A DNA stretch of 47,814 nt from Verrucomicrobiota bacterium (GTDB lineage Bacteria; Verrucomicrobiota; Verrucomicrobiia; Verrucomicrobiales; Verrucomicrobiaceae). A model generated the notes under the pieces. That model was not told the DNA's origin and searched no databases. It saw only the letters and a list, made by a program, of their open reading frames with translations. The stretch covers positions 1 through 47,814 of the forward strand of contig CAUJJC010000052.1 of the NCBI GenBank assembly GCA_963204975.1. The letters are read 5' to 3'. Below are positions 26,760 to 39,400 of the stretch, in pieces (the first letter of the stretch is position 1; each line of letters begins with the position of its first letter). Made by a program: the position numbers and the translations under genes.

Positions 26760-26806
26760 CGAAAAAAGAAAAATAAATTTGACCACCCAGTTTTCTAAAG
26801 TAGGAT
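26760..26806 (+). promoter_or_regulatory. Probable rRNA promoter with A-rich UP element
   Basis: TTGACC (26779-26784) and TAGGAT (26801-26806) are separated by 16 bases, close to sigma-70 consensus. They are preceded by the A-rich stretch GAAAAAAGAAAAATAAAT (26761-26778), which fits an rRNA UP element. The site lies about 70 bases before the 5' end of 16S, with GTTCTTT at 26845 in a position where a boxA antitermination motif could be. It belongs to the AT-rich segment, not to the neighbouring IS relic. Confidence 0.6.
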
Positions 26807-26862
26807 CACAGCCCGTCGCGAGCCGAAATGGTCGCGATAACATAGTTCTTTCGAAGCTCAAT

Positions 26863-28440
<1,578 letters not shown>

Positions 28441-28475
28441 CTTGGTCCTTGAATTGCGGTTTAATACCGAGTACC

Positions 28476-28549
<74 letters not shown>

Positions 28550-28558
28550 AAGTTCATT

Positions 28559-31347
<2,789 letters not shown>

Positions 31348-31394
31348 AGTGTTCTGGAGTACTTCTTTCTTTTCTTGGGTAGCCGAGAAAAGAA

Positions 31395-31505
31395 ATGGTG
31401 GTCTAGTTAGTATAATAACCTGTTCCCATTCCGAACACAGCCGTTAAATATACTTATGCTAATGATAGTGTAGGTAAAGCCTATGTGAAAGTAAGCAACT
31501 GCCAA
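31395..31505 (+). rRNA. rrf: 5S ribosomal RNA, AT-rich
   Basis: About 111 nt. The terminal helix is formed by TGGTGGT (31396-31402) and ACTGCCA (31498-31504), with G-U pairs. The conserved loop GTTCCCATTCCGAACACAG and the later ATGATAGTGTAGG and GTGAAAGTAAGCAACTGCC match 5S. Several positions that are usually G are A. It follows 23S by about 60 bases, completing the order 16S-tRNA-23S-5S. Confidence 0.85.
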
Positions 31506-31566
31506 ATATATACCGTCGCGCATTAAATCCTTTCATTATTAGGTTTAGCGTGACTGCCCTTCCTTG

Positions 31567-31600
31567 CGTCGTGACGGTGGAAGGTAGCCACGGGCTTCAG
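31567..31600 (+). repeat. Left half of a REP-like palindromic repeat, split by an IS4 element
   Basis: The sequence CGTCGTGACGG, then GAAGGTAGCCACGGGCTTCAG, is the left half of a REP-like unit. It contains a small hairpin (CGTC-GT-GACG) and the left arm of a larger one (GCCACGGGC). The right half lies beyond the IS4 element, at 33889. Joined at the shared CTTCAG, the two halves give GCCACGGGCTTCAGCCCACG, a near-palindrome of the kind found dispersed in PVC genomes. It starts about 60 bases after 5S. Confidence 0.6.
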
Positions 31601-31643
31601 TCCAATGCCATCAGGGAAAAGAAGTGGAATTGATTGTATAAAG

Positions 31644-32893
31644 TTAGTGCGTCAAGATCTGAGCGGGCATGGATACGCGGTCATGAGCACAGGGCTTGCA
31701 CAGGCCGCGCTGGTTGCCACGGCTTCGTTGAGGATGGATGCGCCCCTCGGCTGTATGAGCCATGAACTTGGCGATGAGTTTCTCCCGCTGCTTTGCGGTA
31801 ATGACATCGCCTGCCACTTGCAGGACAGGCAGCAAGGCCTCCAGTGATCGGCTGATCTTGGTCAGGCTTAAGCACTGCGGGCAGGCCCACCTGTTGGGCG
31901 GCTTGCAGGCTTTCAAACGCTGCTCTGCCAGCAGGCTCTCTGCGATGATCATCATGCCGAACTCCGCATGGGCTCCTTACCTCAGTGCTGGCGCGCAACA
32001 ACTGCGCGTCCAGTATGATGCCTTGAGTTCGCGGAAGAATAACTCCTGCTCCCAGCGCTGTGCATACAGCCGCAGCAGCTACTCGGCTGGGTGTTGGGTG
32101 CCATCCTGCAGTGTGGTCCATAGACGCACTTGCGTGGGTGCGCTGGTCTGCGCGGCAGGCTGGCCTTGAGATGCTTTACGCCAGACTTCGCCACACACTT
32201 CGCGCAAACGCAGCAATGCCCTCTTGCGCTGGCTGCGTGGATGGCATACACGCACTTCCAGCAGAGCGCCGCCGTCCTTGAGCACCTTAAGAACGCGAGC
32301 CTTGTGCGCATCCGGCGCGCGAACGAGAATCTGCCAAAGCTTCTGGCTTGCAGTGCGGATATCCTCCATGAAGGCTCCGCGCCCATAGTAAAGATCCGCC
32401 AGCAGCAGGGTGTCTTCCTGGCGGGGAATGGCGTGCAGCAACCGCCGGGCGAGGGTCAGTTCCCCTTTTTCAGCGGAGCTTTGCAACGAGCCGCAAATCG
32501 CAGCCAACGGCTGATGCGTGCCGCCGACGGGGTAACTGTAGATGGCTGCACTGTTGCGTAGACTCCACGCGAATCGTCCACTCCCAGCAGGCGCATGCCG
32601 TGATAGAAACTTCCGTCATCCTCTGCGCGCCGGGCCAAAGGCTGCAAGAGCGCCTCAAAAAAGGCCTCGAACCAGTCCCAGCCAAGCCCTTGTCTGCGCT
32701 CGTGCGCGGAGGCATCGGAAATATTGCCGCCACTCATGGCTCGCACATGATGGCCCAACGAACCGCTGGCACTGAACGCATGCAACACGAGCGACCAGAT
32801 GAAAGTGGCAAAGCCCACCTTGGGGCATCCGCGCAACTGCCGACTACGACGCTCACGCACTCGCCGCAGACGCTGGGGGGCTGAGTCGGGCAA
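31644..32893 (-). pseudogene. IS4-family transposase, frameshifted
   Basis: On the minus strand the N-terminal part (145 codons from 32893) has RLRRVRERRSRQLRGCPKVG and DGSFYHGMRLLGVDDSRG, where the first catalytic aspartate should lie. A frameshift occurs at an AAAAAGGGG run near 32465. The second part has RQEDTLLLADLYYGRGAF, the second aspartate region. A TAG at 32079-32081 interrupts the frame, and directly after it comes LYAQRWEQELFFRELK. This is a perfect Y-(2)-R-(3)-E-(6)-K signature of IS4, with the catalytic glutamate. A TAA at 31977-31979 breaks the frame again before the C-terminal part. With one frameshift and two stops it is inactive, but the residues themselves are well preserved, so the decay is fairly recent. 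Confidence 0.8.
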
Positions 32894-32929
32894 AAAAACG
32901 AAGTTGCTGAGTCATGCCTAGTTATATAA

Positions 32930-33825
32930 GAGCCTATCCGGCAAAAGAATGTAGCCAGTGAAAAGGGGCTGGCGCAGGATAGGAGATGGAGACGAAGACC
33001 TACCGGCCAGCAGGCTACGACACCGACCTTAGTGATGCAGAGTGGGAGCTGCTCAAACCCTTGATCTACCCGGCGGATGCGCAACGCGGGAGGGGACGGC
33101 AGCGTGCCCCTGATTCTGCGAGGGCTTGTCTGGATGCGATCCGCTATGTGCTCAAGACCAGCTGCCAGTGGTCGCTCTTGCCCAAGGAGTTTGCACCCCG
33201 CAGCACGGTGCATGATGCGCTCTCAAACTGGACGCAGCAAGGACTGTGGCCGCGCCTCAACGAAGCGCTGCGCACCAGGACGCGTTTGATGCTAAAATAA
33301 ACGCCATGCCCAGCGCCGCTGTCATCGACAGCCAGACGGTCAAAGGCGGGCAACTACCGGCTGTAAGCTGCGGCTATGACGCGGGCAAGAAGATCAAAGG
33401 GCGCAAGCGCCATGCGCTCACCGACACCAACGGCCTGCTGCTTGGTGTGGTGGTCACGCCAGCAAGCGTGCAAGACCGCAATGGCGCGAAGCTGCTGCTG
33501 TGCCTGCTGATGATCTTCGCGGATGGTGGCTATGCAGGGAAACTCGAAGCCTTCGTGCAGCACATGGGCCGCCTCTTCGGTCACGGTGCGAGCTTCGCGC
33601 TGGGCATCGTCAAAAAGCTCGAAGATCAGAAAGGCTTCATCGTGCTGCCACGGCGTTGGGTCATCGAACGCAGCTTCGGCTGGCTGGTGAAGCAACGCCG
33701 CCTCACCCGCGACCACGAGAAGAAACCCCGTCACCACGAAGCCTTTGTTTACATCGCCTTCATCGGCATCATGACCCAGCGCCTCACCGCTTTACAACCT
33801 CTACAGCCTTTCGCCGGATAGGCTC
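32930..33825 (+). mobile_element. IS5-type (IS427-like) element, apparently complete
   Basis: An 896-base element with terminal inverted repeats GAGCCTATCCGGCAAAAG at 32930 and the complement of GAGCCTATCCGGCGAAAG ending at 33825, matching at 17 of 18 bases. The transposase is encoded in two overlapping frames and its stop codon lies inside the right repeat. No target duplication is obvious. It is inserted inside the IS4 element at 31601-33888. A decayed copy of the same family lies inverted at 25875-26705, on the other side of the rRNA operon. Confidence 0.85.
32986..33821 (+). CDS. IS5-type transposase, two frames joined by a probable -1 frameshift
   Basis: The first frame (32986-33300, 104 residues) holds the N-terminal domain (DUF4096), with YDTDLSDAEWELLKPLIYPA and KTSCQWSLLPKEFAP. 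The second frame (33246-33821) holds the catalytic domain: SAAVIDSQTVKGG with the first aspartate, a GRKRHALTDTNGLLL segment, ADGGYAGKLEAF with the second aspartate, and RWVIERSFGWLVKQRRLTRD with the glutamate. Between the two the message reads ATG CTA AAA TAA; a slip of one base backwards on the AAA codon gives ...L-K-I-N-A-M-P-S and bypasses the stop. Such frameshifting is known in the IS427 group, so the gene may well be functional. A simple mutation is the alternative. All three DDE residues are present. Confidence 0.82.
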
Positions 33826-33888
33826 TCAATTACTGCAACTGCGCGCCTTCAGCCAGCTTTCCTCTCTTATTACCCTGATGGCATTGGA

Positions 33889-33927
33889 CTTCAGCCCACG
33901 GCTCCCTCCTTCGTCGCTACGCGACGG
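33889..33927 (+). repeat. Right half of the REP-like repeat
   Basis: The continuation of the repeat split by the IS4 element: CTTCAGCCCACGGCTCCCTC followed by CTTCGTCGCTACGCGACGG. The end contains the perfect hairpin CGTCGC-TAC-GCGACG (33912-33926). Bases 33928-33957, up to the IS630-type element, hold nothing else. Confidence 0.6.
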
Positions 33928-33959
33928 AAATGAAAGAAGGCAATGCGTGGCGGTAGATA

Positions 33960-35022
33960 CTCCCGCGCAGCATGAAGTTTCATTTTGAGTAGAACTGAAA
34001 GTTCAAGATGAGCAGAGAGTGGAGGTCCTCTGTTGTTGAGTTCAGAGTGTTGAGGCAATCGTCGATGGCGTGGCGGAAGTCGGTGAATGTGGGGTAGTAG
34101 CGGTTGGTCAGGCAGCGCTTTTTGACCAGCTTCCACAGGCGTTCGATAAGATTGAGATTGGGGCTGTAGGCGGGTAGGAAGAGCAGTTCGATGTCCAGTC
34201 TTCGGGACTGCTCGCGGACCAGTTCACAGCGTTGGTAGCGTGCGTTGTCCATGATGAGGGTGATGGCGATGTGCGGGTGCTTTTCTCGGATCGTGGCAAG
34301 AAGTTCACACACACTGCGCATTGATTTTGCCCGTGGTCTGATGCGTGATGATCTCTTTGCTGTGTGAGTCCACCGCGCCGAGCACGCTGTAGCGCTGTCG
34401 CCCGGGGGCCGTTCTGATGAAGGGGCGTGCAAAGCGCCAGATGAGGCCAAGGAAGGCTCCGAGCACAAAATGGGCGGCATCAACGAAGAACACCTTGCGC
34501 TCCCCTTTGGCCGCTTGCTCAAGGCGCGGAGTCATCTCCTGGGTATAAAATTCAAGCTGGAGTTGCTCATCGACCTTGCCCGGCAGTGGGGCGCTCATTT
34601 TCAAGGACATGCCCATGCGCTTCATGGTGCGGCGGCACTGGCTCTCGGAAAGGCATATGCCGGTGAGTTGCTCGATGCGTTGCACAGCCATCTTGGCGTT
34701 AGCCACTGGTGCGGCGGTAGCTGCGTCTTCGAGCACTCGCTCAAGACCGCCCTGCTGATACTCTAGCAGATAGGTGCGCAGGGTGGGCTGGCTGATGTTG
34801 AGGCAGCGCCCGATGAAACCATAAGTGGCACCTTCATGGTGCATTCGCAAGACCAGTAGCTTGTGGTGGAAGCGCTGTTCGATGTCGCTGTCTTCAAGGG
34901 CTTCGCCGATGTCTTGAAGCTGTTGGGCAGTAAGATGGAGGTCAATCACCAGTGATAAACGCACGCCTCAACACCCTATCTCAAACCACTATCCGGTTTT
35001 GAAAGTTTGTGATGCGCGGGAG
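33960..35022 (-). mobile_element. IS630-type element flanked by TA
   Basis: Inverted ends CTCCCGCGCA at 33960-33969 and TGCGCGGGAG at 35013-35022, each flanked outside by TA (33958-33959 and 35023-35024). Insertion at TA with its duplication is typical of the IS630/Tc1 group. The length of 1,063 bases is also normal. The transposase frame is shifted. Confidence 0.85.
33980..34964 (-). pseudogene. IS630-type transposase, frame broken near its centre
   Basis: The first frame (34964-34305, 219 residues) has an N-terminal winged-helix region (TYGFIGRCLNISQPTLRTYL) and the first catalytic aspartate in KVFFVDAAHFVLG. The second frame (stop at 33980) holds the second aspartate in ITLIMDNARYQRCELV and the glutamate in LPAYSPNLNLIERLWKLVKK. 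The break is at a GTGTGTG run near 34310: the first frame reads GKINAQCV and stops, while the second reads SVCELLATIREKHP. Joining them requires a +1 shift or, equivalently, insertion of two lost bases in the GT run. It is either a recent mutation or, less likely, a recoding site. All DDE residues survive. Confidence 0.78.
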
Positions 35023-35032
35023 TATAACGCTG

Positions 35033-35137
35033 ATGGAGGCTCACCCTATGGCGACGTGGTCTGCAATTTTGCTGAGTGCTGTGGTGCCTGCCTTGTTCAT
35101 GATGATCACGGGAGTGTTGATGAAGCAGAGGAAGTGA
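35033..35137 (+). CDS. Possible 34-residue membrane peptide or truncated gene end
   Basis: A short frame reading MEAHPMATWSAILLSAVVPA and continuing as a hydrophobic helix that ends in KQRK. It starts ten bases after the right end of the IS630-type element, so it may be the 3' remnant of a membrane-protein gene that the insertion destroyed, or a small gene of its own. No family is recognised. The remaining 75 bases up to the next gene hold nothing more. Confidence 0.3.
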   Translation: MEAHPMATWSAILLSAVVPALFMMITGVLMKQRK

Positions 35138-35212
35138 CAGGATCCGCATTCATCTCTATGACGGATCGGGTGGCCTTCGTGCGTTGCCTGAGGGATCACT
35201 CGTATTTGCCTC

Positions 35213-36439
35213 ATGAAACCAACATTCCTCGCCTCACTCTGCTTCCTTTCGTTCGTCCACGCGGCTGACAGTTACTTCCCGCCGCCGGATAGTGAAGGTG
35301 GATGGCGCGAAGCGAAGGATGCAAAAACCTGTCGCGATCTCGCGGGCATGGACTTGGTGAAGCTGGAGCCTGCCTACACCTTGACTGATCGCAGCACGGC
35401 GAATGGCGGGCTGCTGGTGGTGAGGAAGGGTTACCTGTGCTTCGAGCGCTATTTCGGACGAGCCAGCCGAAATGCGAATCCCGACATGGCTTCCACGGGC
35501 AAGGGCTTTTGCAGCATCGCGTGCGGGATCATGCTGAACGAGTTCAAAGACAAGGTCCCAGAAGGACTCGACACCAAGGTTTTCACCGAGAAATATTTGC
35601 CAGAAGCCTTTCCGCTCAATGATCCGCGCAAGGCGAACATCACACTTGGCCAGCTGCTCTGCATGACAGCGGGCTACTGGGGCGAGGGGCAGACACCCAC
35701 GGGTTACGTGAAGGGCGATCCCAAGGCCAAGCCCTTGAAACCCGTGCCGGGGCAGAACATCCGCGACCTCGATAAGTCGTCGCTCCATGTGCCGCTGTGG
35801 ACGAACCCAGGTGAAGGCTATTCGTATTCATCTCCTTCACCTCACATTGCCAGCATTGTGCTGCGGCATGTCACGGGCATGGAGTTGAAAGACTACATCC
35901 ATGAACGCCTGGCCAATCCTCAGGGTTGGGGTGCTTGGGATTACTGCCTGCATCGCGGAGACTATGTGATGCCGCACGCGAACGGAGCTGGCAGCACTGC
36001 GCTCCATGCCACTGATGTGATGCGTTTCGGCTACTGCCTCGCCCGTGGCGGCAAGTGGAAGGACCAGCAGCTCGTGCCCGCCGATTACATCAAGAAATGC
36101 CAGACGTGGTCACCCTACAATCCGCACACGCCCTTCAGCCTGCAGTGGGAGCACAATGAAGATGGCCATGTGGCTGGTGCGCCGCGCGATGCGTTTTGGA
36201 AAAGCGGCGCGGGTGGCTTCTGCCTCTACGTGGTGCCTTCACTGGACTTGGTGATCTACAAACTGGGCGGCAAGGACGGGCAGTATGATCCGTCGCTCAC
36301 ACGCATTCCTCAGCCTGAGCAGAAACATGACCGCGACAACTGGCAGCCCATTCCCAGCAATGCCTTCCATGAGGGGTCAGGCGGAGCCTCCCTCACTCGG
36401 GTGCTGGAAATGGTGTGCGCGGCGGCGAGGCTCGACTGA
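35213..36439 (+). CDS. Exported serine hydrolase, beta-lactamase class C family
   Basis: A 408-residue protein with a signal peptide (MKPTFLASLCFLSFVHAADS) and a class C beta-lactamase/transpeptidase fold. The SxxK motif is Ser94-Thr-Gly-Lys97 in DMASTGKGFC. A tyrosine motif YSYSSPSPHIAS is in the position of YxN, and KSGAGGFCLYVVPSLDL near residue 330 stands for the KTG motif. Such proteins include esterases, D-aminopeptidases and penicillin-binding enzymes; resistance should not be assumed. It is the first ordinary gene to the right of the mobile region. It is convergent with the giant protease gene, with a 12-base gap. The ATG begins the signal peptide. Confidence 0.88.
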   Translation: MKPTFLASLCFLSFVHAADSYFPPPDSEGGWREAKDAKTCRDLAGMDLVKLEPAYTLTDRSTANGGLLVVRKGYLCFERYFGRASRNANPDMASTGKGFCSIACGIMLNEFKDKVPEGLDTKVFTEKYLPEAFPLNDPRKANITLGQLLCMTAGYWGEGQTPTGYVKGDPKAKPLKPVPGQNIRDLDKSSLHVPLWTNPGEGYSYSSPSPHIASIVLRHVTGMELKDYIHERLANPQGWGAWDYCLHRGDYVMPHANGAGSTALHATDVMRFGYCLARGGKWKDQQLVPADYIKKCQTWSPYNPHTPFSLQWEHNEDGHVAGAPRDAFWKSGAGGFCLYVVPSLDLVIYKLGGKDGQYDPSLTRIPQPEQKHDRDNWQPIPSNAFHEGSGGASLTRVLEMVCAAARLD

Positions 36440-36451
36440 AGAACGCCTCCA

Positions 36452-39400
36452 TCAAGGCGCCACATTCAGCACCACCTTGCCCGAGACCGTCTTGGTGTTG
36501 AGGCTCGTCTCAGGGACCACGCGAGGGAGGTTGTTGAGAAGGAAGTAGCCTTGGGCATTGAGGTTTGCACCGTTGCGATACACGAGCCCCTGATAAGCAA
36601 TCGAAGGACGCGAGATATTGGTCGTGGGCACGAGCGGATTGGGGTCCAGCAAAGTGAAGAGCCCGGAGAATCCACCCGTCGCCACATTGACGGCGAACGT
36701 GGTGGTGCGCGGACGCGGATTGAGCACCGTTGCTACGCTACCTGGTTTCACGAGCACTGAGACATCGGGAGTTACTGGCGGCACCGCACTGCCGAAGTCC
36801 GCATCGGTGAACACGAGCGCCCCATTGCTGAGCGTTACGCCTGTCGTGTAAGGCATGGCGAAGAAGACCTGCGGACTCACTGGTGCCACGTAGCGACCGC
36901 CTACCACATTCACATCGACGGGTCCAAAGGTGTCGCGATAAAGGCGAACTGTAGCGGCTTGTTGCTTGCGTGACCAAGTGACCGCGCCGGTGAGATGGTA
37001 GTCGCTGAAGTCGGGAGCGGTGCCGGGCTCAATGTCTAGCTTCCCGAGGACCGTATCCGTCGTGGTGGTGGCGTAGTGGAGTAGCACTTCGCCGGAAGGC
37101 CCCACGAAGGTGGCCGTGGAGAAGGCGATACCATCGGACAGCTTGCCCGTGATCGTTAGCGCCCCAGTGGTGGCCACGTTGAAGGTGCCGAAGCCCGTGC
37201 CTGCGGGCAGGGAGGGCGTGGGCGAAGCGAGTGTCATGCCGAAGTTATACATCTTCTGGTAGGCGAGCGTGGGCATTACGCTGCGCCAGCCGTCGAAGGT
37301 CTTGGTTTGGGAGCCATTGGTGAGCGAGCCACTGATGAGATTCGCTTGGGCGTCGATGGTAAAGGTCAGCGTCAGCGTGGGCAGGTTGGTGGGCTTGGCC
37401 ACTCGGATGATGGTGGCGGTGCCGGTGACAAGATTACTACCTGGAGTGGTGGTGAGCTTGCCCGAGAAGGCACGAGCCAACGCACCATCCACCAGCGTTC
37501 CAGTGAAGGTGCCGCCTGTGGCGGTGATCAGTGTGATGCGATCCCCCAGGTTATCGTTGAGCCCTGGATCACGCGGAACAAAGGCGGCAAAGGTGCCCAC
37601 GGAACCGAGAGGTAGAGCGCTTAGGGTGAGATTGATCGTTCGGAAAGGGACCGGCGTCTTGGCGTTGATCGCCTTGATCGTGACAGGGTAGATTCTAGAG
37701 GTGCCTGCCGTGAGCGCGACATTGGGCACGCCCGAGATGACGCCTGTGGCGGTGTTGATCGTCAGGCCCGTCGGCAAGACGCCTGCGGAGAAGCTGACGG
37801 GAGTCACGTTGTCTGCCGTGTTGATATGGTCCGCAATGTTGAAGCTGAACGCTCCGCCGACCACAGCTGGCGGGAAGACGATGGGATCAATGAACTGCGG
37901 TGCAAACTCGATGACATGCACTTTGATCACAGCCGTGGTCACGGAGAGCCCAGCAGCAGGACTGGTGAGCACGCAGGTGTAGTCGCCATGGTCCGTGGTG
38001 CGCGCATTCGTGATGGTCAGAGTCTTGGTGCCCTGACCCGCGATGTGGCCAGGATCGTTGGTGATTTCGGTCACGCCATTGAACCAACGGAAGCCGGTGA
38101 CGTTGGCCGAGCACGGGATGGTGAGCACGATGTTATTGCCTTTGTAGTAAAACAGGCGACGAGGGCGAAGATCGGCCACAGCGAGTTCCGCATTATTACT
38201 GGGCAAGCCGATGCCGAGCAGGTTCTTGGCGCTCACATTAAAGGTCCCGCCGTGAACGGTCTGCACATTCGCGATGGTGTAGCTGGCCCCGGTTTGGCCA
38301 GCGATCGCAACGGTGCCTTTCTTCCAGATGTAACCGGTGGGTGCCGGATTGCCTGATGAGGTGGTGGTGAAGCTCACGGTGGTTCCCACACCGACGAAGC
38401 GCGAGACTAGCGGTGTCGTGATCGTGGCACGCGCCTCGTCATCGGCGATGGTCAGCGTGTGGACGATGTCAGTGCCACGAACGGCGTAACCTGACGGCGA
38501 GCCAAGGCTGAAGATGATGGTTTCAGCGGGATCGAGGAGTCCATCCTGGAGGAGATTGACGGTGATCATCTTGCTGGTCTCGCCTGCGGCGAACGAAAGC
38601 GGTGACGTGCTGGCCATCGTGTAATCCTTGCCAGTTCCGACGGTGGCTGTGCCGGAGACGGTGAAGGGCACCGTGAAGGGAGTGATGGTGGCCGGACTCA
38701 CATTGACGGTCACTGTGGCAGTGCCTGCACCTTCCCCAGGTGTCGAGGTCGTAGCTGCGAAGGCTACGTGAGGCACGCCCGAAAGGTCTCCCGAGGTGAT
38801 GAGCACGCTGGCGATTTGTTTCTCTCCCAGCAGGGCTCCTCCGAGCGGTTGAGCGAGACGCACTTCGAACAGCTCATCGCTCTCCACCACGCCATCATCG
38901 GCAACGTTGATGCTGATCGTCTTGGGAGCGGAATCACCATTCGCCCATGTGAGCACGCCCTCGGACGCCGTGTAGTCGGTGCCAGCCTCGGCGGTTCGAT
39001 TGACGGTGGAGTAAAACACTTTCACTTCACCCAGGGATCCGCCTGTGCGCTCGACGACGACGGAGGTGCCAGGACCTTCGAGCGCGGTCGCATTCGTCGA
39101 AGTGAACCCGATGATGCTAGGTAGTTGCGGTTGCGCGGTGAAGAAGCGTTTCAGCACATTTCCAGCACCTGCACCATTGAGGCCCAGCACCACTTTGCCA
39201 TCAGGCTGCATTGCGAGGGCGTAGCCGCCGATGAGGCTGCCGCTGAGCGGAACAGAGGGCCGGAAGGTGCTATCGAAGGCTCCCGTGCTCAGGTAGCGGG
39301 CCAGGCAGGGCTGAGTTACACCAGATGCCGTCGAGAAATGCCCAGCCAGCAGGATGCGCCCATCCCCTTGCATCAGAATGTCCGACACTTCCACGAGCCC

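Larger units (their letters stand above)
31601..33888 (-). mobile_element. IS4-type element with nested IS5-type element
   Basis: Terminal inverted repeats are TCCAATGCCATCAGGG at 31601-31616 and its exact complement CCCTGATGGCATTGGA at 33873-33888. They are flanked by a direct repeat CTTCAG (31595-31600 and 33889-33894), the probable target duplication. The total is 2,288 bases; without the 896-base IS5-type element inside it the length is 1,392, normal for IS4. The transposase inside is broken, so the element cannot move by itself. The insertion point lies in the loop of a REP-like palindrome. Confidence 0.75.
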
